DNA of 64,000 bases. Source: Entoloma clypeatum (Eukaryota > Basidiomycota > Agaricomycetes > Agaricales > Entolomataceae). Below are positions 44,209-55,831 of this stretch, piece by piece. Below the pieces are notes generated by a model. The model had not been told where the DNA came from and searched no databases. It saw only the letters and a program-made list of their open reading frames with translations. Every line of letters begins with the position of its first letter. Position 1 is the first letter of the stretch. The DNA is taken from positions 806,001 to 870,000 of the forward strand of contig OY751488.1 of the NCBI GenBank assembly GCA_963565915.1, written 5' to 3'. Both the position numbers and the translations under genes were made by a program.

Positions 44209-44659
44209 AGTGACTCATAGACTTAGCACGCAATGTAATAGATACAATGAATAGAAGAATTGATCATACTCTACTACCTATAAGAATGTATTGATCTCTC
44301 TGATCCTCTTGGTGACCACCACCGCTCTCTGCTATGTGCCACTTATCCAACCGGATTGACGACCAGCGCGGTGTCTACTCACGCTATCGAGAACATCGTC
44401 AACATTGCCGAAGGGTGGATGGATGGGGGAATTGAAGGCAGAAGGGCCTCTTGTAGAGGTACTGGCAGTGGGGGGCGTTCATGGAACTTCCGAAGGTGCA
44501 TATAGTACCCTGGCCGAGGCCCCACGCTGATCACCACGATCTGCAGCAAGGCTGCTGCTTTACTTTCCCCTGCCCCGCGCCCATGTCCCCCTGCCTCCGT
44601 TGCCAACATACGGCGCTGACAAAATACAACAATCCACCGAGCGCCGAGAAACCTCGCAC
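44209..44659. other. No gene seen; expected Helitron 3' end region
   Basis: Lies downstream of the last recognisable Helitron coding block. A Helitron 3' end would show a short hairpin followed by CTRR; I could not identify it with confidence. Confidence 0.3.
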
Positions 44660-47600
44660 CTACGGAGGCAACAAATCCTTTTCATACAGGGCGGCAGTGA
44701 GCACGTAACTACCACACCTCGACAAGTCTACAGAATTTAGGATCCCTTCATTGACCATGGCTGAGCCGGTGTCAATACCATCATGATACCAAACTGTTCC
44801 ACGACACGAAACGAAGCGACTAATGAAATGACGATGACCGAAATATATGGTACCCCTCAAACTATATCTCACATTATTCTGATCAGTTGAAGAGACTACG
44901 AGGCGATGATCAAAGCAATTTCTCCCTGTCTCCTTGATAGGTCAAAGACAAGCAATGGCGGCAACTGATTGAACATCGACCTCCGAATCTGAGGACCACC
45001 GCAAATGCGGCACAGAGAGTTTGCCCCAGTCTCATGCCTCTGCACAAACTCTTGTATGGTGCAATAATCATCTACTATGGTGTTCAAACAGGTTGTGGAC
45101 GGAGCAACATCTGATTATTCGCATGTCCCGTAGGACATATGAGGATGGAAGTGGATATGACTGACGGAGAGCTCAAGAGTTTCAGGAGCAAGGTTTGAAG
45201 GCATGCTTCCTCGTACATTATAAATTCATTCGGCCAATCACGCGCAAGATGCTGCCGCAGTATTTTACGGCACTTCTCTAGCCCCATGTCTATCCCTTTG
45301 TAAAGCCTGAAGTTTGTGGCTAAGGTACCCAAGTAATCCGCATTCAACGCGTCAAATTCATTTGACCACCTCTCGCGTGATTCTACCCACAGGTTGTAGA
45401 TTGGCGTAATGACGGCATCATAGGCGCAACTTTGCCTATACCAGATTAAACCTCATGGACTCCTCTCATTCAGGTGATAGCGGCGGATCGAGCCTCCGCC
45501 TCTTGAGAGGTACTGTACTTTTGTCATTTGTAGCCTTTCTCTTCGAACTAACTGGAGTTGAGGGTTGCCAGGGGGTTTCAACAGCCGTACCAACCTCGGC
45601 TTCAGATTTAGCTTTATCAACTTCATCTTTGAGTGCGCCCTGCAACTCAAACTCGTTTACGTTTTCAATATCGTCCTCCAAGAACGGGTCATTCTTCTTC
45701 CATCGTATCGCTGGGTGCAGGCCCTGAGGCATATTATTCGTACCTTTCCAAACCCTATACGAGCCAACTAACGTAGACCTCACATCCCCAAACACAGTTT
45801 TTGGTAACTTTGACTCGAAACGTAGTTGGGTGATAACATCTAATAATTCTAAAGTTCTGAATTCTTGTCGTAGAGCCGGTGTTGCACCCCCAGTAACTTC
45901 ACTTGCGTTAAAGCCCTGAAGAATAACTGTTCCTGCAGCAGACGCACTCTGCGAGAGCGCCGTATAATAAGCTTGATGGCAACTGAGATTGTTGAGGTCG
46001 ACGGGATTTTGTGGTCAGGTCTTGCCTTGAGATGCGAAGTCTGTCATGGCAAAGTTCGGAATCACTTCAACTTGGGTCCTGGAAATACGAACCTTAGTAT
46101 TGTTGGCCAGGTTGCATACGACGCTGTTTGTATTAGGAACTAGAGGGACGACGTTCTCTGGCAAACCATCTAGCTTGACATTTTGTGGAGGGTTTATGAG
46201 TTTGACAAACAAGGTGTCGAGCACCCGTTGACCTCGCGAACCGACTGCGGCTTGCCAGGCATAAACTGTTGCCTCCTGACCCTTGGTTATGCACAATTTG
46301 GTGGCTGCGTTTGCCCGGATCATGACAGGCAGGCTGATACATAAAGACAGCTTTCCCGGAATAAAATCTGATACAGTACCATAAGGCGCGTCCCATAGCA
46401 GCTGTTGCAAATTATCTGGTATAGAAGAAATCTTACGATTTGTAGTACTTCTCCTGTCCTTTTTCTTTCCACTATCTTGGGTCATTACTTTCGGCACTCT
46501 GTCATCTGAGTAAAAATCCGTCAATTCTAGCCCATATTCCAGAGAGAACCTTCTTGAACCAAGAATGTTGATAGAATCCTTGTATGAGTTAAACACGGTG
46601 ATAATTGAAACATTGCGGAATTCGTCGCCCAAAATGCAAGGCCGATTAGGATTATTACTGGTTATGCGTGTGCGTAAGAACACAATATCTGCAGCGGTGC
46701 ATGCTTTGTATCGCATATTCGACAGAGCCTCCCCCAACTTGGCATCGTCACAGCTCTGGGTCCTTTGTCTCATATTTTGTCGTAGGATTACTACCGTTGT
46801 GATTTGATGCCAGAGGGCCTTTCCGATGGAAGCCTCTTGCTGACTGCGAATATTTGAGCGTGCTCCGACTGACCGACTGTACAAAGCGGCACTTTCCCTG
46901 CCAATCACAGGAGGCAATTGGGCAAAATCGCCTGCGAATATCATGTTAAACCCGCCGAAAGGGGAGTCACTGTCACTAGTGATCTGAATCATCTGGAGGC
47001 TCAGGCGGAACATATCTCGACAAGACAACATAGAGACCTCGTCAAAGAATACATACTCAGCGCCCAAAAGTCGAGCTCTGATTTTAGGCAACGATGCCTG
47101 CCACGAATCATCCCGATCATTTACGCCAAACATAGAGTGGTACGTGGAGCCACCTAGTAGAGCAGCTGCAGTACCTGTGGGGGCCACAACGACAAACCTG
47201 TGAGATTCATTCCGCAATTCAAAGAACTTCATTAGGGCTTTCAAGACTTGAGATTTACCTGTGCCCCCCATACCCCCAATATACATTTTGAGCTGTTCGG
47301 TTTTTTTCTGACATACATGGTTAGCAACTATGCGAAAGGCGCACTCTTGTTCACGATTCAAGGTAAATTCTGCCACCGCACTGTCAATTACACTATCCCA
47401 CTCCGGTGACCGGTATTTCCTCTCAAGATACGATTTATCAATCACTTCAACACCGTCCACAATGCGTGCTTTCCGGCAACCTATATTTTGCTGGGCGTCA
47501 GATGGTAAGTGAAAAGAGCGAGCAGCTAGAATGTCTTGTCGTTTCTGTTTTACTGCAGCCTTCCACGCGCTACCACTTTGGATTATTGAAGGGGGTTCAT

Positions 47601-50600
47601 GCGATAAATCAGTGGCAGCGGTGCTCGTCTTGGCCTGGTCCCATTGTAGGCGCCGCAAGATCTTGTCCATTTCAGCAACTTGCTTCCTCCTTGTGTTCTC
47701 CTTCGATCCGGCGATGGAAGAAATCTTGACTTGAACTTCATATACTGACTCCAGGGCTTCAGATGTTGCCCGCTGTTGGTCCAATTCATTGGCAAGCTCG
47801 ATGCCACCCCCATTATCGTCCCAAGATGGAATAAAGGAAGCATGACCTTTGCGCAATTGCGCGTGGAAGTCATCCCGAGCGTCCAGGCATTCGTATTTCA
47901 AATTCAGGTTCTTTATCAGTTGAAGTTGCCTGGGTGTAAATTTGTGAATTTCGTATGCTTCATCCCAAGTTTGATCTGTATCCTTGAGGTCTGACGGCGA
48001 CCGATGAGGTTTGAACAATGTTAACATGGTCATACAAAAATATTCGCGATCCCCTTGATCGACCCGGGGCAACATAGGGCCAATGAAATTTGGCACCGTG
48101 GCGTTCTCCGGAGCTGAGCATCGTGTACCATGCGACTCGCTTAATGGATGGTCAGCAAGGAAATGGAGAAGGGTAGGTTTTTTATTCTTTTTCTTTTTGA
48201 CCAGTGCGACATCAGGTGCCTCATCACTATCCCCCCCAACGCCATCCGGATCAAACGAAGCACACACATCCCGCAAATCATGGTTTTGGTTCGATCTCAA
48301 CTTTTCGCGTTTGCATCTTGAGATGAAGTCATAAACACAAAATTCACTAAGCTCTTCAGGCCGGAATATATAATCGTAGGTGACTGGCAAGCCAACAATC
48401 TTATCTTTTTTCTTTATCAACATAACCTTGTTGTGTTTCTCATTGTCGATGGCATCCGGTGACCAGGCTTTTTCAACTTCATTGACGAACGCAATCCAGT
48501 AGAATGGCGCAAAACGATGACTTGTGTAATGGTCGGGTAGGCCTAGAAGGTACGTTGCAATCATTGGTGCTCCAAGCTCCATCTTGGCAGTGAGACTATT
48601 GACCATCTTCGTCATGAGTTTTCGTGTCTTCTCGCGGGCAGTGTCAGATCCCCCTAATAGTTCAACATTGTCGCGGAAGATATTTCGGATGACATCGAAT
48701 ATGGCATGGGTTTTTAGCGATACCTTTGTTATATAATCGGTTACATAGAGGATGACACCCTTCAGTGCCGTTCCCGATCTTAGGTTGGTAACATCGGTAT
48801 TGCCTCTGCCTAAATATGATAAAGTCGGGGATACAGTGTTGATAGACGACTCAAGCTTTTTTATGTTCAATGCACCAGTGGCCGGATCTACGGAAGACGT
48901 TGGGAACGTTGGGCGTGGAAAACGTGCCTTACATTTTTTCCAAACATTGTCAAGGCACCCAAGAAACGCTTTCCTTTTGTCTTGAGTGCCATCTTTCTTC
49001 GTGGTTGAGAAACAGGTATGAATATTTGACAATGCGAGTATCTGATCAACGGTGGTCTTGAAGTAAGACCACCATGTCGACACTTCGTTGCAAGACGCAC
49101 ATTCATCACACTTCCTTTTACAAGGATTGGGAGGCGGTATAGGCAACGTATCGCAGGGATCAATAAATCCATCCTTGGCGGCATCGGCGGCGAGATTTTC
49201 CAGAACTTCCTCCTTCGAACCTGTCAGGAATTCACCGACATGCGCGTTCTCAAGATACTCTATGAGGAGATGCTGAAAATCTGATGTCGGGTCTAAGAGA
49301 CGCTTCCTCATCTCATCAGGAGAATAACAACCAGCGATCCAAATCAATATATGTAAATGTAAGGTAAGACGACCTTGCTGCTCGACTGTACCATAGTACG
49401 CCGAGGTTTCTCCAAATAGACCAGGATGGTCGGTACCTACACCAAGGACATGCTTAATGAAGAGCTGGACCATAAGATTAAAGAAACGAGCGGATGCCAC
49501 TGGGTTATTAGCAACAAGTAGGAGGCGTTCGTCATAAGTCCTCAGTGGAACTTGGAATGTTGTATCACCAGATGCAAAATACATGCATATAGGACTCTTG
49601 CTATCGGGGGGAGCGATTGGCACATACCAAGCCGGGACACTTGTATAAGTCGTCAAAGACCAAATTTCTGCTCTTTGACGTTTTTTGGATGTGATTGAAC
49701 CGTCAACCTTACCCCCGATATGGTCTAGGTCAGTCAAAACTCGAAAACAATCCTTCTTCTCTGTGGACGATGGTTTGATGATTTCACCTTTTTCCAGTCT
49801 TGCGAGAATGTCCTGGAGCACTGTTTGATTGAGCGATAGGAAGCGGTCAGAGATTTCATCAATTTTATTCGAGGCACCCATAAGAAAGCCTCCAGTCGTA
49901 GAAGCCTTGATTTGGGCATGACTGAAAGCAGCGAAGAGGAACCCCGGATCGCGCTGAAAATGTTTATCGTGGTACATCAATAAGAATTTTTTGTGCTCGT
50001 TTTCTGACAACTTTGATGCACCAACACCCCCAAGACCGTACGGGAATAACCAAGGGAACATTTGCGGGTATAAGCCTGGATTATCGTAGATGGATTGTAA
50101 TTCCGGCGAGCGACCAATACCGAGAACCTTGCCACCCTTGTTCCAATGCCTCATTGCGATAGCTTTCAGTTCATTAGGAAGCTTGCTATCGTGTTGTTCC
50201 CCAGTGAGGGTATGGACAATGAAGGGGCACTCCCCAGATTCAGTCCCTTCTTCAGAGTGCATGTTGAACACACTCTTCGCCTCCACAATCCGGTTTGTAT
50301 CGGAATCTTTGTGCATGACTTGCACAGGAGGTTCATCTTCGGGATACTGCTTGAGGTTTTCGTGATCAATGGTAACATCCTCATAATCGGGGTGATTCAG
50401 GATTAACCAATCCAAAGCATGCACAACACGCAAACGACGTACAAGAAGCGGTGTGAGCCTGCGCTTATAAGGCTCGTTGCATGGAGACGTAGACTTTTCC
50501 TGGCACGGAGACGAAGGACCGGTGAACAGGATAGCCAAAACGTCGTTCATATCCTCAAGGGGTGGGGGCAAGGCGGCATATATTTTCGGGAGAGGGGACT

Positions 50601-51681
50601 CAAAAGCGACAACGTGAGATATCATTTTAGCCATACCATATCCATCGGGCAGACCGTAGTTTACCCGGACAAAGCAACAATTGTGACGTACCCTTGCTAT
50701 AAGCATTTTCTCTACCATGTTGAGTTCCGATAATTCTTTTGGGACGGGGCCTATCCATAGGTTCCTGCAGAGAGCCAAGCGAGGGACGACATTCTTTCTA
50801 AGACTCTGACGACATTTCGCACATACCATTTTGCACTCACGATCTATGACAGGGCCTTTGTATTCACGTATCTTGTCGGCTGCATCTCTGCGTTCCTCGC
50901 GTGTAACACCAGGCTCCTCTAAAACATGCAACAGGTTTTTTATGGATTTTAAAGGCACGAGATCACGCTGCAACACGAGCTGGCCACAAACGGCACAACC
51001 AGCTTCCTCGAGGGAGGTAGGTTCCTGATCCTTACAGAAATCCTTAATGATCCTCATCTCCAAGTCTGGACCGAGCATCTCCCGTGGTGGCGGAAAGTCG
51101 GGACTAGTAGGGAGGTCGTCCTGAGAAGATGCAGCAATGAAACCTGTGAAGGCAGCCTGTTTGCGCTGGTGTTCATGGTAAACATTCTGCCTGTTCTCAT
51201 TATTCCTCACTTTGGAGGCAGCACTTCGTGTTCTGGGTTGTTTTGGTGGTTCCGCCAAAAATACGGATACATAGTCATTACACTCAGCACAGTGATGTGA
51301 TTCAGCCAAAGACATAAGATCCGCCCTTGTGGACCGGGCGGTTATTCTTACACCATGGTTGCGCATCAGTTTCCGAAGTACATCAACAGCTATGTACGAC
51401 GCTAGTTCTGAGATCGGAAATCTAGTATGTATATAATATTCGTTGACCGGATACTGTGAATTGACGTTCGCATGTTTGAGGTGGTCGACAAATTTAAAAG
51501 TGTATGTTGACATATCGATGTGTTCATCGAATGTAGCAATAATGTATGCCTTGATATCGTTATGATGGAATACATGTGCCCGCCCACCGCCAACGGGGTA
51601 GGATTCATACAAGGAAACACCTGAGGTGGGGCGTCGTGTCGCATGCGCTGGTAAAGGGGTTGACAACTTGCAACAAACCAT
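44660..51681 (-). pseudogene. Helitron Rep/helicase with C-terminal cysteine-peptidase-like domain
   Basis: The frame is open from 52134 to 46015; the ATG at 51681 (MVCCKLSTPLPAHATRR) is the likeliest start. Order: N-terminal Cys-rich region (CAVCGQLV, then CAKCRQSL; DUF6570-like), Helitron N domain (YPQMFPWLFPYGLGG), HUH motif in LHLHILIW (about 49341-49364), Y2 motif in YVTDYITK (about 48730-48750), then Pif1-type helicase with GMGGTGKSQ (about 47250), FFDEVSML (about 47035), AGDFAQLPP and LRQNMRQ. A TGA at 46015-46017 follows SQGKT; the frame continues to PSTPVSSKRK. In shifted frames come GLIWYRQSCAYDAVITPIYN (45453 region, itself after a TGA), CPTGHANN, CRICGGPQI, and RGTIYFGHRHFISRFV with WYHDG (44660-44872). 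It nicks and unwinds DNA in family members; this copy is broken. Confidence 0.88.
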
Positions 51682-51771
51682 CTTAAGAAAGCTCAACAAG
51701 ATAACTAAAAGTAGGCTAATCGCGAACAAGGAGCAGACGTATTGAGTATATGATGTGGCGGCGAACAGGAC

Positions 51772-51922
51772 GGTTGAGTTATCAGCGAGGAAGACGGCTG
51801 GACTACCAGCGGGGAAGACGGCTGGACTACCAGCGGGGAAGACGGCTGGACTACCAGCGGGGAAGACGGCTGGACTACCAGCGGGGAGGACAGCTGGATT
51901 ATCAGCGAGGAGGACGGCTGCG
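51772..51922 (-). repeat. 24-bp coding minisatellite upstream of the Helitron start
   Basis: The unit GGCTGGACTACCAGCGGGGA plus AGAC is repeated four times almost exactly, with two or more diverged flanking units. On the minus strand it reads in the Helitron frame as an eight-residue repeat, PAGSPAVF. Because the unit is 24 bp, changes in copy number keep the frame. Confidence 0.85.
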
Positions 51923-52134
51923 AGGAGTAGGGTTGAAGAGACAGCCGGGTGGAAGGATAAATATTCCCAGATGCGAATAGCATCATATCCACATCCAAAG
52001 GCATGACTGGAGATGACGATTAGATTACAAGGATGCCGGAAACAAAGTCGACTCACAGATTTGAATTTGTAGAAAACATCATGATGGCATGGTCTTTCTG
52101 GATGAACATAGTGCTGAAAAAGAGGAGAGCCCAA

Positions 52135-52423
52135 AGAAGAGCCAGCAAGCCGAACAATGGGAGCATATCGGAGAATAAAGGTATCGTTGATGATAGATAC
52201 AGTTCAAGGCGAAGCATCTGATCCAGCGAACACGAACCAAACAATCCAAATGTCAACGTGACCGTTAGACGCGATGACGCGTCCTAGCAGATTTGTCGGC
52301 TTTGGGACACTATGGAGGTGCCTGGGGTTTCCTTAGATCCAAATTGATATCTTCAGAACTCAATTGACAGGCAAATGCTCTATTGATAATGGTGTAGATA
52401 TTGAGGACGACACGGATATGTGA
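52135..52423. other. Gap between Helitron frame and the 454-aa gene
   Basis: 289 bp without a meaningful frame. It would hold the 3' UTR of the 454-residue gene and any Helitron promoter. Confidence 0.4.
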
Positions 52424-54075
52424 TCATGGTAACTGAACAACAGGTAGTGCAAGAACAATCATGAATATCAAATTTAGGGAAAGGGCGCGGCCTTTACTAC
52501 CATTGTATGTCCCAACAGAGTAACCTACCACAACCACGGCGCCGACGGGAACATCAGCATGTTCACCAGAATCATCGGTATATAAAGGAAGGGATTCCAG
52601 ATGAGAGAAGTGATCCGCCGAGAAGTCGAATGGGAGTTTACCATTACCGCGTCTTCCATCATAAATTGGGGCTGAAGATAACATCGAACAGCGTCAATCA
52701 AGCAAGGAGGAAATAACATGAAGGAATGCTTACGCAGCTCGTCAAATGGAAGCAAGTCTCGGATTGGCTTTTTCAACAACGACGATGACGCCGTCCACGA
52801 CGAGGTAGGAGTCTGCCTTGCTTTTACTGGTGAGCGTGCGACCGCAGCTGCAGATTTTGGTTTCATTGGAGATGCTGTGATGGCACGGGCTGGATAATTT
52901 AGATCAGAAAGGTTGTCATATCAAGCAAACGAGAACAGTACAATACCTTTGCCTTCTCCTTGAGACATAAACGAGATACCCGACCCAGAGACGGGAGCGT
53001 AAATGGGACCCGTGAAGTTAAGAACCTCCCCCCAGATGTTAGAATCACAATCCCAAGAACCCATAAATGGTAGACCAGTCACCCGGCGGACGCGGTACGA
53101 TTCCATGGCACCAGTCTGTACATAGCCGGGAGAGATGACTTCGCAATCCTCAATGACGATTGCCATCAGACCGATGACAGGAGTCCCGTTGGCAGCCCGG
53201 AGCTTATCAGGAGGCGCAGTGGTATCTTTTCCTGTCAATCGTTTTGTAAAATGTGCAGCGTCCATGTGCGACATGTTGATGATGTGATTCCAGCACTTAA
53301 ATTGAAGACAATTTGCCACGTTCCTGGGGTGAGAGAGTCAGGAAACATGTAAATAAAGAGATATCATAAAACATACGGTATATCATCATCCGAAATCGTG
53401 CTTTGGATAATCACAAAGGACGCTGAATACATCTCAAATTCTTCTGCACCGGCAGCCTGAAATGGCTTGTAAACGTAAGAAGTTCTGCCATAAGAGGGTA
53501 CACGATGAGAATGAAGCAACAAACATCACATCACGTCAACTTACGGAGGGGGGACACCATCGTAGAGGGAGGCTAAGATAATTTCGTCCATTATTTCTTC
53601 GTCGTCAGCCGAGCCTGGATGATCGTCCTCGGCGACAGCAACAGCACTGTTCGGAACGATTAATTGAGGAGGTGGACATGAAACGTTGCAAGGTAACTCA
53701 CAGAGCTCTCTCCACTAAAGGGGGGGTGCTGGTAACGGACTCCACAACGGGAGCCACTACCACTTTTGCCTTTCCTTTTCTAGTCGATGTAGAGACTGGA
53801 GGAGAAGGGGGGGAGACGCTGTCAAAGACATCAGTGGGAGTGACAATGATGTTGTCGGAGCTATCGTTGTCGGATTCGATAAGAAATGGAGCCCGTTTTG
53901 CTTTAGCCGTCTTCGTCGTGCGCGTAGGTGCAGGGGGGATGTCGCCGTCTGAATCGACAGGGGGAGGACGAGCCTTGTCCTTGGCTTTCTTAGATGGTGT
54001 TGGTGTTGGAGGAGGGGAGGCATCATCGGACTCGTAGGCATGTGTTTTTTTCGGCTTTTCACCTGGCGTCTTCAT
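52424..54075 (-). CDS. Intact six-exon hypothetical protein, 454 aa, next to the Helitron
   Basis: Exons 54075-53702, 53646-53545, 53484-53377, 53323-52947, 52889-52734 and 52671-52424 with five GT..AG introns of 53-62 nt, every junction in phase, no stop. Residues 1-125 are a charged, Pro/Ser/Lys-rich tail (MKTPGEKPKKTHAYESDD). Then SADDEEIMDEIILASLYDGV, FEMYSASFVIIQSTISDDDI, a central block VIGLMAIVIEDCEVISP and RRVTGLPFMGSWDCD, a Ser/Lys linker, and a C-terminal block YDGRRGNGKLPFDF and VPVGAVVVVGYSVGTYNGSK. I have seen this two-block pattern in many mushroom proteins but know no function. A compact beta-rich, possibly OB-like, fold is conceivable but unproven. Confidence 0.8.
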
Positions 54076-54101
54076 CAGACTATATGATATTAATAAACGG
54101 A

Positions 54102-54880
54102 TCATGGGAAGCTACCAACGCAGGAATAATATTCAACCGAATTCTCCTCAGCATGTACGAGTCTCCCTTCCCCAACGACCCTCTCCAATATTCCCTGGGG
54201 ATCAATGCCCTTGCCAGGTTTGATGCCTTTCAGGTCCGGGGCATCCTTCCGGGGGGTCAAGTAGCGGTTGGAGACTTCAATCGTGGGTCCAAATGTCCCG
54301 CCGTCCTTGATGATGTCCAAAGGATCGAGTTGGCCTTCCTGGAATTGTCGTTCAAAGTATGTATATACCATCTCGATAGCCGCTATGGCCCGTGAAAATG
54401 CGGCCATTCCCAATCCACTCAGGGTGACCTGTTGCTTCAGATGTTCGATCCGTTTTCTGTCATACCGATAAGTGAGCTCTCTGAAATGAAAATCACATAT
54501 TGCTCACCGGTCCGTCAGGGGGGGGAACTTCTTGTCTTGAATAATGCCGTGCAGGACGACGACGAGTTCTTCAACTTGAACATCCCCGGTTTGAAGTCGC
54601 CAACAAGTCGGCTGGTGGGTCTCGATAGCTTGAATGGGTCCGTCATTGGTAAAGTCCACCTTCAGTGAATATGTATTAGCGCTTCAATGGGCTCTCTATT
54701 CAACTCACGTCTCTAATGCTAGCGAGTCATCTGTCAGCTTCCACAGCGGTGTTTTCACTTGCGAGTTGTTCCAGTGCATTTGCTGTGGCATAAAACGTCT
54801 CGTAAATGTCTTCCTGTCTGCATATTTCATGATTATACTCAGAACTGACCGGCTTGTTTGTCGTCATAATACACGTCCAT
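54102..54880 (-). pseudogene. Partial Agaricomycete repeat-gene family member, minus strand
   Basis: Starts at ATG 54880 (MDVYYDDKQAG). After a GTCAGT intron it gives KTFTRRFMPQQMHWNNSQ, VKTPLWKLTDDSLALET, VDFTNDGPIQAIETHQPTCW, VVVLHGIIQDKKFPPLTDR, YFERQFQEGQLDPLDIIKDG, and SNRYLTPRKDAPDLKGIKPG, closing at VEYYSC. Family members I remember continue with a FRVGDIVE-type domain, absent here. One junction (after LALET) appears off by one base. A further upstream exon may be at 55133-55402 (RRQIIVQVKVDDDTYEKLVL). Only 26 bp separates it from the next gene's start on the same strand. Confidence 0.6.
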
Positions 54881-55831
54881 AATTTTGGGATGTGGGGTTC
54901 TTGGTGGGGTGAGATAGTTGAGGTTAATTCTGTATCGGGACTAAATGCTCCAAGTTGCTCGATTCAAGTTGTTCTTGTAGGCTCTCATCTCAAGCCCGCG
55001 TATGCATAGATCGGTAAGTCCGAGTCTGAGGGGAGAACTTCTAAACGTGTCCTGCTGCCAGATTCACCAGAATTATTCGCTCAACCAGTTTATTTCTCTC
55101 GTCTCAATGCTTTTGCTAATTCGTTCACTAGATTACGCTCTGCTGCATTCAGTAACTTTGTCCCATAGCACCAACTTTTCATAGGTGTCGTCATCCACTT
55201 TCACCTGGACAATTATCTGACGCCTGGGTTGTCTTTGATCTGCGGTCCTCCTTCTATCTTTAATCAACAAACTGCCCTGAGTTGCATCGGTTTTGGTTCC
55301 TGCATGTACCATTTCATTCTTTTCATGCTCTGCCCTTGTCTTCTCTCCGAGGCTTCCGCACTTCTTGGCATGTGGCCGTCCTTCTCTGCTATTCCTCAAC
55401 ACCTGCTACCCCATGGGTGCCTGAGTTCTGACATCCTGTCCCTGCCAGTTGTAACGATGTATCTGTTGGTGTTAGGCGTCGCCCAACTACTCGCTAAGTA
55501 CTATTTCCTTATACGGACAGTTTTGGCGCATTGTACCTCACTACATTTCGTTGGGTCGGCCTCATCTGCTTACTCCTAGACAAAAACTTAGGGTATGTTG
55601 CATGCCTGGCACTCTCCCCTGATTAGACCCCCCCGGCACTGGCAGAAGAAGATCTGTTCTTGTCAACGGTTGACGTGATTACTTCCTCTCCTCTCTTCCT
55701 CCCATGACAACCGCCTTTCTTGCTCCTTGGAGTCCACGGTATTCCTGTCTTTATCCCTTATATAAACATATACGAGTACTCCTTGCTGAACGAACACCAT
55801 TTGAACTTTGCACCATAGCACGAATTCTACT
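54881..55831. other. Between oppositely oriented family fragments
   Basis: Apart from the possible N-terminal exon at 55133-55402 on the minus strand, only short frames are seen. Confidence 0.35.

Larger units (their letters stand above)
44660..52134 (-). mobile_element. Helitron, minus strand, coding part
   Basis: Rolling-circle transposon recognised from its RepHel protein. Terminal TC and hairpin-CTRR ends were not located, so the limits given are those of the coding region. The neighbouring 52424-54075 gene on the same strand may be inside the same element. Confidence 0.85.

Noticed and set aside
44379..44708. Short frames in both directions after the Helitron
   Set aside because: No motifs and no splice-compatible extension; treated as non-coding.
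51750..51980. Plus-strand DYQRGRRL repeat protein
   Set aside because: Antisense shadow of the 24-bp minisatellite in the Helitron frame.
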